A DNA stretch of 49,149 nt, from the NCBI GenBank assembly GCA_016201865.1, contig JACQCA010000031.1, positions 1-49,149 on the forward strand, read 5' to 3'. This document shows positions 40,753 to 49,149 of the stretch, piece by piece. The notes below the pieces were generated by a model. That model was not told the origin of the DNA. It searched no databases and saw only the letters and a program-made list of their open reading frames with translations. The DNA comes from Nitrospirota bacterium (GTDB lineage Bacteria > Nitrospirota > Nitrospiria > JACQBZ01). Position numbers and translations under genes: made by a program. The stretch's first letter is position 1, and each line of letters begins with the position of its first letter.

Positions 40753-42300
40753 ATGCAACCGGATCAGCCCTCTCAAAAAAGACGCGCGGTCCGATGGACC
40801 GTTGCCCTTTTCATTCTCACCGGCTGGACCCTGTCGGCAACGGTCCCGCCTTCGGAAGCGGGACGCGGCCCCGAAGACCTCTACCAGACCGGAAAGACCT
40901 GTCAGGACCGCCTGAACCGCTCACCGAAACTCTGGCAGGCCCGCCACAACTGGGAGGCCTGCATACGGACTTTGAACACGATCCTGACCCGATATCCCAA
41001 GAATCGCTTGCTGCCGAAGGCGCTCTTCAGCCTCGGCGAGCTGTACGCCGGCCTGTATCGCTATTCCGGAGATCACCGGGATGCCGAAAAATCACAGGAC
41101 TATTATCGTGAACTGATCTCGACCGATCCCGACGGCCCTTCGGCTAAAACGGCTCAAAAACGGCTGGAGCGGCTCGGAATACCGGATCGTCGGCCTCCCC
41201 TCGCCACGGTGCAAAATGTCCGGCACTGGGCCTATCCGGACTATACCCGGCTGGTTTTAGATCTGGATCACGACACGGAGTATCGGCCGGACCTCTCCGA
41301 TCGGACTCTTGTGCGGATCACGCTCCGCCGAGCCCGCCTGGACCCGACGTCTCAAAAGACGGCGGCGACGTTTGCCGATGGACTTCTCCGGAGCGTCGCG
41401 CTGGAACAGCCCGATTCCGATACGGTGCTTTTGACCGTCGCGCTGAAACACCGCTCAAAACAACCGAGGATCGCCTTGCTGAGCAACCCGGACCGGTTGG
41501 TCATCGATCTTTTCGGCCGCGGTTCGACCGAGACCATCAATCCGCCGCGCATGTCCGACGGGCCGTCCGGATCGGGTTCCGCGCTTGCCCAGTCGACGCC
41601 TTTTGATGTGCGGACCATCGTGATCGATCCCGGTCACGGAGGAAAAGATCCGGGGGCGATCGGACGGACCGGCCTGACCGAGAAGGATGTTGTTCTCGAC
41701 ATCGGCTTTCGCCTCCGGAGCCTGATCCGCGACCGGATGGAAAAAAACGTCATGATGACGCGGGAAGACGACACCTTCGTCGCCTTGGACGACCGCACGT
41801 TGCTCGCCAACTCGAAAAACGCCGATCTGTTCATCTCGATCCATGTCAATTCGCACCCCCAGGGCCGCACCCGCGGCGTGGAGATCTACCACCTCGGTCA
41901 GGCCTCCGACCATCGGGCCATGGCCGTGGCCGCGCGGGAAAACAATGTTTCGATGCAGTCCTTGGGAACATTGGAACAATCGGTCAAACAGATTTTGTTT
42001 GATCTCGATCGGGAATACACCATGAATCAATCCCAGGAACTGGCTCATCTCACGCGCCAATCTTTCCAGACCACGCTGGCGAATCGGTACGACTACAACG
42101 TCGTGGACCACGGCGTGAAACGGGCCCCCTTTTACGTCCTGCTGAACTCCAACATGCCGAGCATCCTGGCCGAGGTCTCCTTCATCAGCAACCCGGACGA
42201 GGAAAAACTTCTTCGTCAAGGTCCGTACCGACAGGCGATCGCCGAATCCCTCTTCCAGGGGATCCGCGCCTACCTGGCCTCGCTCAAGCCGGTTTCCTGA
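40753..42300 (+). CDS. N-acetylmuramoyl-L-alanine amidase with TPR-like and AMIN domains
   Basis: 515 residues from the ATG at 40753; ATG 40723 and TTG 40717 are in frame and none has a clear ribosome-binding site. Signal segment WTVALFILTGWTLSATVPPS. Residues about 45-130 are helical repeats, about 150-260 an AMIN domain (NVRHWAYPDYTRLVLDLDHD). The rest is Amidase_3: IDPGHGGKDPGAIG, a glutamate in LTEKDVVLD, SIHVNSHP as zinc ligands and the catalytic glutamate in LAEVSFISNPDEE. It cleaves stem peptides from glycan strands at division. Confidence 0.93.
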   Translation: MQPDQPSQKRRAVRWTVALFILTGWTLSATVPPSEAGRGPEDLYQTGKTCQDRLNRSPKLWQARHNWEACIRTLNTILTRYPKNRLLPKALFSLGELYAGLYRYSGDHRDAEKSQDYYRELISTDPDGPSAKTAQKRLERLGIPDRRPPLATVQNVRHWAYPDYTRLVLDLDHDTEYRPDLSDRTLVRITLRRARLDPTSQKTAATFADGLLRSVALEQPDSDTVLLTVALKHRSKQPRIALLSNPDRLVIDLFGRGSTETINPPRMSDGPSGSGSALAQSTPFDVRTIVIDPGHGGKDPGAIGRTGLTEKDVVLDIGFRLRSLIRDRMEKNVMMTREDDTFVALDDRTLLANSKNADLFISIHVNSHPQGRTRGVEIYHLGQASDHRAMAVAARENNVSMQSLGTLEQSVKQILFDLDREYTMNQSQELAHLTRQSFQTTLANRYDYNVVDHGVKRAPFYVLLNSNMPSILAEVSFISNPDEEKLLRQGPYRQAIAESLFQGIRAYLASLKPVS

Positions 42301-42306
42301 TCCGGC

Positions 42307-43044
42307 ATGCCGAACATCAAATTGATCATCGAATACGACGGCGCGCGGTATCACGGTTGGCAACGTCAGCCCGATGTTCCGACGATTCAGGGGGAACTTG
42401 AAGAAGCCGTTTTCAAGATCACGAAAGAGCGGCTGACGGTCGTCGGCGCCGGCCGGACCGATGCCGGGGTTCATGCCGAAGGCCAGGCGGCCCACTTCAA
42501 AACAAAGGCCCGTCTCACCCCCGACGCATGGCAGCGGGCCTTAAACAGCCTCTTGCCGGAGGACATCGTCGTGTTAACGGCCCAAAAAGTTCCGGACCGC
42601 TTTCACGCCCGTTATTCGGCCGTCGGCAAGACCTACCGGTATCGCATTTTAAACCGCCGATACCGGCCCGCCATCGGCCGTCGGCATGTATGGACGGTTT
42701 ACCTTCCCTTGAACATGCGACGGATGAGGGCCGCCGCAAAGACCCTGATCGGAAAACACGACTTCTCTTCTTTTCAAGGATCGAACCATTCAGCCCGGAC
42801 CGCCGCCTGCACCATCCGTCGTTTGGAACTGGTTAAGCGGAAGGATGAAGTCGTTCTGACGATCGAGGCCGATCGTTTTTTGCAACACATGGTCCGGACG
42901 ATCGTAGGGACGCTGGTCGAGGTCGGACGGGGAAGGCGCAACCCCGGGGAAATGGCGGCGCTGCTTCAAAAAAAAGACCGCCGATTCGGCGGTCCGACGG
43001 CCCCTCCGCAGGGGTTGTGTTTAGTAAAGGTCGTTTATAAATGA
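42307..43044 (+). CDS. truA: tRNA pseudouridine(38-40) synthase
   Basis: 245 residues. IIEYDGARYHGWQRQPDVPTIQ, the catalytic Asp in GRTDAGVHAEGQ, and RFLQHMVRTIVGTLVEVGRG are TruA hallmarks. It modifies the anticodon arm of several tRNAs. It starts 6 nt after the amidase stop and is probably co-transcribed. Confidence 0.96.
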   Translation: MPNIKLIIEYDGARYHGWQRQPDVPTIQGELEEAVFKITKERLTVVGAGRTDAGVHAEGQAAHFKTKARLTPDAWQRALNSLLPEDIVVLTAQKVPDRFHARYSAVGKTYRYRILNRRYRPAIGRRHVWTVYLPLNMRRMRAAAKTLIGKHDFSSFQGSNHSARTAACTIRRLELVKRKDEVVLTIEADRFLQHMVRTIVGTLVEVGRGRRNPGEMAALLQKKDRRFGGPTAPPQGLCLVKVVYK

Positions 43045-43093
43045 ACGGCGATCATTTGAAACGTCGCGTCCTCCACCCATAAAATCTTGCCCT

Positions 43094-43774
43094 TCACGGT
43101 TTGTCCTTTTGGGGTTGATGAAGACCTTCCCCCAAGGCCTCTTCCAGACGCTTCTTCAGATCAAGAATCATCCGTTCCTGGGCTTCCAGACGTTCCGCGA
43201 TGGGATCCGGAATATTCGCGTGGTCCATGAGGATCTCCGGGGCCTGCCCGCCGGCGGCCTTGATGATCTTTCCCGGAATCCCCACCACCGTCGCATGCGG
43301 GGGCACCGACCGCAACACAACCGAATTCGCGCCGATCTTGACGTGATCCCCGATCGTGATGGCGCCGAGGACCTTCGCGCCCGCGCCGACCACCACGTGA
43401 TTTCCCAACGTGGGATGCCGTTTCCCCCGTTCCTTTCCGGTTCCGCCCAGGGTGACTCCCTGGAAAAGGGTGACCTCGTCTCCGATCTCGCTCGTCTCCC
43501 CGATCACCACGCCCATGCCGTGATCAATGAAAAAACCGCTTCCGATGCGCGCCGCCGGATGGATCTCGACCCCGGTGAGCCAGCGGGCCAGCGCCGCGAT
43601 CAGCCTCGGCATCACCGGAACGCGCTTTAACCAAAGCCCATGGGCAACCCGATGGAACAGGATGGCATGGAAACCGGCATACGTCAGCAAGACCTCCAGC
43701 CGACCGGTGGCGGCCGGGTCGCGTTCAAAGACGACTTGAAAATCACGCCGAATGCGCTCGAACATCCGTTTCAT
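43094..43774 (-). CDS. cysE: Serine O-acetyltransferase
   Basis: 226 residues. [15 protein letters not shown] and [24 protein letters not shown] lead into the left-handed hexapeptide helix ([20 protein letters not shown]) of CysE. It makes O-acetylserine for cysteine synthesis. The C-terminal 40 residues form a helical tail. The ATG overlaps the ispF stop by 4 nt. Confidence 0.95.
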   Translation of the reverse strand: MKRMFERIRRDFQVVFERDPAATGRLEVLLTYAGFHAILFHRVAHGLWLKRVPVMPRLIAALARWLTGVEIHPAARIGSGFFIDHGMGVVIGETSEIGDEVTLFQGVTLGGTGKERGKRHPTLGNHVVVGAGAKVLGAITIGDHVKIGANSVVLRSVPPHATVVGIPGKIIKAAGGQAPEILMDHANIPDPIAERLEAQERMILDLKKRLEEALGEGLHQPQKDKP

Positions 43775-44259
43775 TCCTTCATAATCGTGCAGACGGCCTG
43801 AGCCGCGATGGCCTCTCCGCGGCCGATCGAATCCAATCCCTCGGCCGTCTTGGCTTTAATATTCACGGCCCCTTCCTCCATATTCATTGTCTCGGCGATA
43901 CGGGTCCGAATCCTGCCCATGTACGGCTGCAGTTTCGGGGCCTGAGCGATCACCACCGTATCGATATGGAGAACGACAAAACCGCCGGCCTTCAACCGGT
44001 CTCTCACGCGCTCAAGAAGCCGGAGACTGGAAATGCCGCGGTATTGAGGATCGGTATCCGGAAAATGGGTTCCCAGATCGCCGTCTCCGGCGGCGCCCAG
44101 CATGGCATCGGCCACCGCGTGAAGAAGGACATCGGCATCGGAATGGCCCGCCGGTCCCTTGGGATAGGGAATCTCCACTCCGCCGATGATCAAGGGACGT
44201 CCTTCCTGTAACGGATGAATATCATAACCGATCCCGGTGCGAATCTGAGGCGGCTTCAT
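43771..44259 (-). CDS. ispF: 2-C-methyl-D-erythritol 2,4-cyclodiphosphate synthase
   Basis: 162 residues. [20 protein letters not shown] carries the zinc ligands Asp and His; [20 protein letters not shown] carries the third. [20 protein letters not shown] is the C-terminal signature. Fifth step of the MEP isoprenoid pathway. Overlaps ispD by 4 nt. Confidence 0.97.
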   Translation of the reverse strand: MKPPQIRTGIGYDIHPLQEGRPLIIGGVEIPYPKGPAGHSDADVLLHAVADAMLGAAGDGDLGTHFPDTDPQYRGISSLRLLERVRDRLKAGGFVVLHIDTVVIAQAPKLQPYMGRIRTRIAETMNMEEGAVNIKAKTAEGLDSIGRGEAIAAQAVCTIMKE

Positions 44260-44975
44260 CGCGTCTTCCGTTTATTCCTCCGGCGGCGCATTTCCACGAT
44301 CTCTTCCGCAAGACGAAGATCGTGAGCCGTCGTGATCTTGATATTGTCCCAGGATCCTTCGACCACCCGCACGCGATATCCCAACCGCTCGACGAGCGCG
44401 GAATCATCCGTGCTGTTGACGCCGTCGGCATAGGCCTTTTCGTAGGCCGCCGTCAAGATTTCTCTTTGGAAAACTTGAGGGGTTTGAGCCAGATACAGGC
44501 CGGTTCGGTCCAGGGTCGAAGCCACGGTTCCGTCGTCGCGAACCGACTTCGGCGTATCCTTCATCGGCACCGCCGCGATCGCGCCGTCGGCCCCTTCCAC
44601 GGCCTTCACGAGTCGTTCAAGCAATTCCATCGATAAAAAGGGACGGACGCCGTCATGCACCACGACCCGGGTGACGTCGCCGGACATCGTCATGAGGCCA
44701 TGATAAACCGAATCCTGGCGAGTCGGCCCCCCGGCCGCCACGCGGGTTACTTTTTTGAGGCCGTAAGGCTTCACCAGATCGCCGCGGCATCGCCCTTCCA
44801 TGCCGCCGGGAACCACCACACAAATCTCATGGACAAGCGGCGAAGCCTCGAATACCCTAAGGGTATGGACGAGGATCGGAACACCGTCGAGCGACAGAAA
44901 CTGTTTCGGCGTCGCGAGCCCCATTCTCCGACCGACCCCGGCCGCCGGGATCACCGCCGCAACCCTGAGAGTCAT
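44256..44975 (-). CDS. ispD: 2-C-methyl-D-erythritol 4-phosphate cytidylyltransferase
   Basis: 239 residues. VIPAAGVGRRMGLATPKQFL is the CTP-binding loop; VVVHDGVRPF and the VNSTDDSALVE/VEGSWDNIKITT region complete the family pattern. Third step of the MEP pathway. Linked to ispF, ispD being upstream, as in many bacteria. Confidence 0.97.
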   Translation of the reverse strand: MTLRVAAVIPAAGVGRRMGLATPKQFLSLDGVPILVHTLRVFEASPLVHEICVVVPGGMEGRCRGDLVKPYGLKKVTRVAAGGPTRQDSVYHGLMTMSGDVTRVVVHDGVRPFLSMELLERLVKAVEGADGAIAAVPMKDTPKSVRDDGTVASTLDRTGLYLAQTPQVFQREILTAAYEKAYADGVNSTDDSALVERLGYRVRVVEGSWDNIKITTAHDLRLAEEIVEMRRRRNKRKTR

Positions 44976-45008
44976 ACGTCGTTCATCCCTTCGGAAGGGC
45001 GCCGCCGG

Positions 45009-46046
45009 CTATGCGTGTTGCTCGCGCGCGGTATGGACTTCTTCCTTGTCTTTTTCGCCGCTCTCGCGCAGCCGCGTGAAAATCATCCGACCCGCGGTGG
45101 TCTGCAGAACGCTGGTCACGACCACATCCGCGTTTCGGCCGATCAATCGTTTGGCGTTGTCCACAACGATCATCGTCCCGTCGTCCAGGTAGGCCACTCC
45201 TTGACCCGACTCCTTCCCTTCCTTCAAGATAAAGACGCGCATGACCTCCCCGGGCAGAACCGCCGGTTTGAGCGCGTTGCATAACTCGTTGATGTTCAAA
45301 ACCTGAACCCCCTGGAGTTCCGCCACCTTGTTCAGGTTCAGGTCGTTTGTGATGATCTTTCCATTGATCTCTTTGCCGAGCGCCACCAATTTCGCATCCA
45401 CATCCCGGATGTTCGGAAAATCGTTTTCCACAATCCGGACATCGATGTCCACCATCTTTTGAATACGGTGAAGCACATCCAGCCCCCTTCGCCCCCGTGC
45501 GCGTTTCATCGAATCGGACGAATCCGCAATATGCTGAAGTTCATGAAGAATGAATTGCGGAATCACAAACACTCCCTCCAAAAACCCGGTCTCGCACAGA
45601 TCCGCGATCCGTCCGTCAATGATGACGCTGGTGTCCAGAATTTTGTTGGAGGGCTCGCCGGCCGCCGTCGGTCCGGACCCGACCGGCTTCTTCGCGCGAA
45701 GTTCGCTCCCGACCTTGATTCCGATCATGACGCCCAAATAACTGAGCAGCAGAAAAAGAAATAATCGGAACGGGAGATGAACCGTCGGCAGGTCCGGAAG
45801 GAGATGTCCGCCCGTCAGTCCGATGATCCCCGCCGCCGCGATGCCCGAAATCAAGCCCGCCGCCGCTCCCAAGACGGCCGTCGACGGGACACGACGGATG
45901 GCGTTCTCAATGAGAAAACCCAAGGCGGCCGTCAGCAGCCCCCCGACAATGCCGATAACATAGAACTCCTTTGCTTCCAAACCGCGAGAGAACAGATAAA
46001 GACCGGCGATTCCGCAGAGGAACAAAAAAACAATCCGTATGACCAT
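45009..46046 (-). CDS. Membrane PIN/TRAM-domain protein (YacL-like)
   Basis: 345 residues. Four hydrophobic segments occupy the first 120 residues. The PIN domain follows (ILDTSVIIDGRIADLCETGF; KIITNDLNLNKVA with acidic residues) and a TRAM RNA-binding domain (VLPGEVMRVFILKEGKESGQ to VVVTSVLQT). A probable membrane-bound RNA nuclease. First gene of the ispD-ispF-cysE run, a common arrangement. Confidence 0.92.
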   Translation of the reverse strand: MVIRIVFLFLCGIAGLYLFSRGLEAKEFYVIGIVGGLLTAALGFLIENAIRRVPSTAVLGAAAGLISGIAAAGIIGLTGGHLLPDLPTVHLPFRLFLFLLLSYLGVMIGIKVGSELRAKKPVGSGPTAAGEPSNKILDTSVIIDGRIADLCETGFLEGVFVIPQFILHELQHIADSSDSMKRARGRRGLDVLHRIQKMVDIDVRIVENDFPNIRDVDAKLVALGKEINGKIITNDLNLNKVAELQGVQVLNINELCNALKPAVLPGEVMRVFILKEGKESGQGVAYLDDGTMIVVDNAKRLIGRNADVVVTSVLQTTAGRMIFTRLRESGEKDKEEVHTAREQHA

Positions 46047-46109
46047 TCGGGCCTCCGTTTCCGTCCTGATGATAAGTTAAACCTCAAGACAATTGATTTC
46101 CCTTTAATA

Positions 46110-46138
46110 ATCATAGCATCTTGCCTTCGGTCCGTCAA
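46110..46138 (-). promoter_or_regulatory. Promoter of the PIN/TRAM-ispD-ispF-cysE operon
   Basis: Minus strand TTGACG (46138-46133), a 17-nt spacer and TATGAT (46115-46110), about 64 nt before the start codon. Confidence 0.6.
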
Positions 46139-46159
46139 ACGAGTCCGGGCGGCCCTATC

Positions 46160-46948
46160 TTAGAGAAGGTTTCGCTCGCCCAACCGCATCCGGAGCTCAT
46201 GGACCGCGGACTCGGCCGCCTTCCGTCCACGGTTCAGAAGCTCCGGGCCTTGGCGGAGATCGGTCAGGCCGATCCCCGAAACGTTCACCCGCACCAAATA
46301 ATCGGCTTGTCGCCCCTCCTCTTCCGCATTCTTCCGGGCCCAAAGCGACGCCATATGAATGGCGATCTGAACCATATGGCGAGGCGGTCCCGCCCCTTCC
46401 ATCCCGCCGTAATTGACATCCACGGCGATCACAAAGTCCGCCGCCAAATCCTGTTTTGCGGCCAGGACCGGGATCTGGCTGACAAATCCCCCGTCGATCA
46501 ATAGACGGCCCTGATGCTCCGTCGGCTTGAAAATAACGGGCAGGCTGCAACTGGCCTGGACGGCCTTCCATACGGATCCCTCCCGGAGGACCGCCTTCTT
46601 TCCGGTGCGCATCTCGGTCGCAACCACCGCCAAGGGCACCGCCATGCGGTCAAAGGTCGCGTCCCCGATCAGGCGATGCAAAAACCGACCGATCTGATCG
46701 CTGCTGAGCAGCCCCTCCCTGGATAAGACCGGTCGCGTCACCTGCCACCAGCCGAGATGACCGACAAGACGGACCAGCTCCGCGACCGTGTACCGTCCGG
46801 AGGCGTAAAGCGCCCCCACCAATCCTCCGCCGCTTGTTCCGGAAACGGCTTGGATCGGGATGCTCGCTTTTTCGAACACCTCAAGAACACCGAGATGGGC
46901 GATGCAGCGGGCCGCGCCGCCGCTTAAGGCGATTCCGATTTTAGCCAC
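46160..46948 (-). CDS. Patatin-like phospholipase family protein
   Basis: 262 residues. The oxyanion loop SGGAARCIAHLGVLEVFE, the nucleophile elbow GTSGG with its serine, and the aspartate of LLIDGGFVSQIPV form the patatin Ser-Asp dyad. No signal peptide; a cytoplasmic or membrane-associated lipid acyl hydrolase of the RssA/YlbK type. A terminator at 46971-46998 separates it from the protease gene upstream. Confidence 0.93.
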   Translation of the reverse strand: MAKIGIALSGGAARCIAHLGVLEVFEKASIPIQAVSGTSGGGLVGALYASGRYTVAELVRLVGHLGWWQVTRPVLSREGLLSSDQIGRFLHRLIGDATFDRMAVPLAVVATEMRTGKKAVLREGSVWKAVQASCSLPVIFKPTEHQGRLLIDGGFVSQIPVLAAKQDLAADFVIAVDVNYGGMEGAGPPRHMVQIAIHMASLWARKNAEEEGRQADYLVRVNVSGIGLTDLRQGPELLNRGRKAAESAVHELRMRLGERNLL

Positions 46949-46970
46949 TTGAATCCAGTTCCATCAAAAT

Positions 46971-46998
46971 GAAAAAGTCCTCCTTCGAGGACTTTTTC
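46971..46998 (-). terminator. Intrinsic terminator of the protease gene
   Basis: GAAAAAGTCCTC, loop CTTC, GAGGACTTTTTC, a perfect 12-bp stem with T-rich foot on the minus strand, 35 nt after the protease stop. Confidence 0.88.
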
Positions 46999-47032
46999 GA
47001 GACCGATAAGAATCTTTTTCCGGATCACGAAA

Positions 47033-48562
47033 TCAGGGCTTAAGCGCGAAATACGTATTCCTCCCCTGTCGGTTGATCAGGAACAAAACCGGATCCTCTT
47101 TTCCCACCTTGGCCGCAAGACGATTATAATCCTTAACCGACTTCACCGCCTGCCGATTCATTTCGACGATCAAATCGCCTTCCCGAAGTCCGGCCTCGGT
47201 CGCCGTGCTTCCCGGCTCGATCTTCGTGATGACGACGCCTTTGTCGGCCTTGGACAGACCGAGTCGCCGAGCCAGATCCGGGGTCAGATCCCGCACCTCG
47301 ATGCCGGTCAGCGCGGTGCTGACCTCCTCATCGGGGGTCGGGCCCGATTCCCCCTCGCCGGCGCGCCCCATCTCCCTCGGCTGTTCGGCAATCATGACCT
47401 CCAATACCTTTTCCTTTTTGTCCCGAACGATGCCGACCTTCACCCGTTTGCCGATCTCGGTCTGCGCGACGTGATTGCGAAGGCTGCTGGGATTTTCAAC
47501 CGGTTTGCCGTCATAGGAAACGATCACGTCCCCCTGTTGGAGTCCCGCTTGGGCCGCGGGACTGCTCCCCAACACGTCGGTGACCAAGGCCCCCTTGGCC
47601 TCCGGCAATGAAAACTGTTTAGCCAGCTCCGGCGTCACCTCCTGAATCGAAATGCCCAGCCAGCCCCGAGTCACTTTACCGCTCTTGACCAGATTGTCCA
47701 TCACGGACTTCGCCATGTTGCTTGGAACGGCGAACCCGACGCCCATGTAGCCCCCGCTCTGACTGAAGATGGCCGTGTTGATCCCGATCAGTTCTCCGCG
47801 GACGTTGACCAGCGCCCCGCCCGAGTTTCCGGGATTGATCGCCGCATCGGTCTGAATAAAGTCCTCGTATTCGGCAATGCCGACGTTCGCCCGTCCCACC
47901 GCGCTGACGATCCCCATCGTCACGGTCTGGTTCAGGCCGAACGGATTGCCGATCGCCAGCACATACTCGCCCACCTGCAACTTGTCGGAATCCCCCCACG
48001 GCACGGCAGGCAACTCTTTCGCGTTAATCTTGACCACGGCAATATCGGTCTTCGGATCGGTCCCGACCACCTTGCCCTTGAACTCCCGCTTGTCTCCCAG
48101 AAGAACCTTGATCTCATCCGCCTTGGCCACTACATGATTGTTCGTGATGATGAGCCCGTTCGGGTCGACGATCACGCCGGATCCAAGACTCTGTTCACGG
48201 CGTTCCTTCGGGATCTGAAACTGGCGATAAAATTCATCTCCGAAAAATTGACGGAAAAAGGGATCCTCAAAAAAAGGCGTCAAGGGCGCGCCGGAGGGCC
48301 CCTTGATGGTGCGCGTCGTTGAAATATTGACGATCGCCGGCGTCGCGGATTTGGCCACGCCGACGAAGCCTTGATCCATCGGAGGCGCGGCGACGACCTC
48401 GCTCGTGTGGAAAGACGGAGCAGACCTCGATGCCGAACCGGAAATCACCGGACCCCACCAACCCTCATTCGTGGCCAGGATCAATCCGATAATGATGCCC
48501 AAAGACAAGAAGCTCCCCGCAATCAGTCCAACGACAAAAAACGTTCGCCTCAACCCTCTCAT
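47033..48562 (-). CDS. Do-like periplasmic serine protease (DegP/HtrA family)
   Basis: 509 residues from MRGLRRTFFVVG, with GGAGGAG about 10 nt upstream; GTG at 48580 lies inside that site. One N-terminal membrane or signal segment. The catalytic triad is His in NNHVVAKADE, Asp in DIAVVKI and Ser in GNSGGALVN. Two PDZ domains follow (about residues 290-380 and 420-505). It degrades or refolds damaged envelope proteins. Monocistronic. Confidence 0.95.
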   Translation of the reverse strand: MRGLRRTFFVVGLIAGSFLSLGIIIGLILATNEGWWGPVISGSASRSAPSFHTSEVVAAPPMDQGFVGVAKSATPAIVNISTTRTIKGPSGAPLTPFFEDPFFRQFFGDEFYRQFQIPKERREQSLGSGVIVDPNGLIITNNHVVAKADEIKVLLGDKREFKGKVVGTDPKTDIAVVKINAKELPAVPWGDSDKLQVGEYVLAIGNPFGLNQTVTMGIVSAVGRANVGIAEYEDFIQTDAAINPGNSGGALVNVRGELIGINTAIFSQSGGYMGVGFAVPSNMAKSVMDNLVKSGKVTRGWLGISIQEVTPELAKQFSLPEAKGALVTDVLGSSPAAQAGLQQGDVIVSYDGKPVENPSSLRNHVAQTEIGKRVKVGIVRDKKEKVLEVMIAEQPREMGRAGEGESGPTPDEEVSTALTGIEVRDLTPDLARRLGLSKADKGVVITKIEPGSTATEAGLREGDLIVEMNRQAVKSVKDYNRLAAKVGKEDPVLFLINRQGRNTYFALKP

Positions 48563-48615
48563 GATCTGTTTCTCCTCCACCGATCGCGTGAAAAAACCCG
48601 TTTATCAACAAGAAA

Positions 48616-48645
48616 ATTATAAACGATTGCCGGTGTCAAAGTAAA
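48616..48645 (-). promoter_or_regulatory. Weak promoter candidate for the protease gene
   Basis: Minus strand TTTACT (48645-48640), an 18-nt spacer and TATAAT (48621-48616). The -35 fits poorly, which may point to an activator or a stress sigma factor. Confidence 0.4.
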
Positions 48646-48651
48646 GTTTTG

Positions 48652-48680
48652 TTGACAAGGAAAAGACTGTCTCTTATACT
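48652..48680 (+). promoter_or_regulatory. Promoter reading toward the small gene at 48805
   Basis: TTGACA (48652-48657), a 17-nt spacer and TATACT (48675-48680). It is back to back with the protease promoter and would give a 5' leader of about 118 nt. Confidence 0.72.
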
Positions 48681-48745
48681 TAGAACTATCAAATCTGATT
48701 TTTCAGCAGCGAGCAACGCGAGCGAGAGGGGGAGGCTCCAAAGGT

Positions 48746-48770
48746 GGGGACAGATTTGAAATCTGTCCCC
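48746..48770. repeat. Perfect palindrome in a 5' leader
   Basis: GGGGACAGATTT (48746-48757), G, AAATCTGTCCCC (48759-48770). Repeats of GGGGACAGATTT type are seen at RAYT-element ends in many genomes. In RNA it would form a stable hairpin in the leader of the 48805 gene. Confidence 0.75.
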
Positions 48771-48779
48771 ATTCGGGAG

Positions 48780-48800
48780 GGGGCGACGTGAGCCCCTATA
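48780..48800 (+). repeat. Short palindrome, GGGCGACGYGAGCCC family (copy 2)
   Basis: GGGGC-GACGTGA-GCCCC followed by TATAAA, ending 4 nt before an ATG. It matches copy 1 at 13865 nearly base for base. It occupies the place of a ribosome-binding site, and no Shine-Dalgarno sequence other than AGGGGG at its left edge is visible. Confidence 0.6.
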
Positions 48801-48804
48801 AAAA

Positions 48805-49080
48805 ATGGACACGCACGAACAAGAAAAATTGAAGATATTGGTCCAGGAACTGGCCCAACTGATTCATGCCGTCCTGGTCCGTAGCCCGGAACTGCAATCG
48901 ACCGTCCAGGGCATTGAAGAAAGGGGCTATCGCGTGGATCTGGTCTTGGCCTCCATGACCCGCATTCAGAAGAAAGAGTTTCAACATCAACCGGAACCCG
49001 CGGAAACAGAACCGACCGAGTTCGACAAGGAATTTTTAAAGGCCCTTCGAATCCGTTCGGACGACGCTCCCAACCCCTAA
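48805..49080 (+). CDS. Small conserved-looking protein of unknown function
   Basis: 91 residues, acidic, without signal peptide or membrane segment. An N-terminal helix (EQEKLKILVQELAQLIHAVL) and IEERGYRVDLVLASMTRIQK suggest a helical protein; the tail is rich in Pro and Glu (HQPEPAETEPTEF). I do not recognise the family. It has its own promoter and a leader packed with two palindromes. Confidence 0.65.
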   Translation: MDTHEQEKLKILVQELAQLIHAVLVRSPELQSTVQGIEERGYRVDLVLASMTRIQKKEFQHQPEPAETEPTEFDKEFLKALRIRSDDAPNP

Positions 49081-49104
49081 CCCGCCGCCGACAACATAAA
49101 AACG

Positions 49105-49133
49105 TTGACAAGCCCGCACCCCTTTGCTATTTT
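49105..49133 (+). promoter_or_regulatory. Promoter reading out of the window
   Basis: TTGACA (49105-49110), a 17-nt spacer and TATTTT (49128-49133). The transcript would begin about 49140; the gene it serves lies beyond the right edge. Confidence 0.55.
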
Positions 49134-49149
49134 AACCCCCCGTGCCGAG

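Noticed and set aside
41455-42495. 346-codon minus-strand frame opposite the amidase
   Set aside because: It is antisense to Amidase_3 motifs and without recognisable domains.
48622-48640. TTGACA next to TATAAT as protease promoter
   Set aside because: On the minus strand the spacer between TTGACA and TATAAT is only 12 nt, too short; the weaker TTTACT with 18 nt is the better candidate.

Overview
The window looks like a chromosomal segment of a free-living Gram-negative bacterium. It carries an outer-membrane usher, lipoproteins, a periplasmic Do-type protease and a murein amidase. Its gene mix includes a sulfide-type Thi4 with ThiC, NadA, many Ser/Thr-kinase and FHA signalling proteins, and RAYT and REP-like elements. 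That mix would suit Nitrospirota or a similar deep-branching phylum, but this is a low-confidence inference because no rRNA or tRNA gene is present. No CRISPR array was seen.

Layout. (1) 1-141: one end of an insertion sequence, cut by the window edge. (2) 0.17-8.8 kb, minus strand: housekeeping and metabolic genes (SDR, DoxX, DD-peptidase, glgC, adenosine-deaminase-like enzyme, CBS protein, methyltransferase, metallo-hydrolase, LOG protein, thioesterase). (3) 8.9-15.85 kb, plus strand: an archaic (Csu/spore-coat-U type) chaperone-usher pilus locus. A sigma-70-type promoter is followed by a GEMM-I (c-di-GMP) riboswitch with a terminator, then two SCPU pilins, chaperone, usher and a third SCPU subunit. 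Next come a sigma-54 activator with a degenerate receiver and a sigma-54-type promoter in front of a cysteine-free, pilin-like secreted protein. This is the most interesting system in the window: it appears to combine second-messenger control of the pilus operon with sigma-54 control of one extra subunit. (4) 15.9-18.7 kb: nadA and a DUF4382-type lipoprotein. (5) 18.7-22.3 kb, minus: a TPP riboswitch followed by thiC, a His-type Thi4 and msrA. (6) 22.4-24.6 kb: truncated hemoglobin, a foreign-looking lipoprotein and a decayed RAYT element.

(7) 24.7-28.5 kb, minus: TPR lipoprotein, small exported protein, cupredoxin, groES without groEL, an unknown protein, and an ABC exporter (ATPase and permease). 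(8) 28.6-33.9 kb, plus: tatD, then a membrane Ser/Thr kinase with a TPR tail, a zinc-ribbon FHA protein, a SUMF1-fold lipoprotein and a Pro-rich exported protein. The tight spacing suggests one phospho-signalling operon. (9) 33.9-39.7 kb: an accessory island with Phd/RelE and MntA/HepT toxin-antitoxin pairs, a RidA protein, a complete RAYT transposon with inverted ends, an HNH endonuclease with an EVE-like N-terminus, two orphan antitoxin-like regulators, an ORF6N remnant and short palindromes. (10) 39.7-49.1 kb: core genes (FHA and NYN pair, amidase, truA, cysE, ispF, ispD, PIN/TRAM protein, patatin, Do-like protease and a small conserved protein).

Most genes run in short operons with 1-8 nt overlaps. 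Coordinates use the start best supported by a ribosome-binding site; alternatives are noted. Every family assignment was read from sequence motifs only, without database searches.
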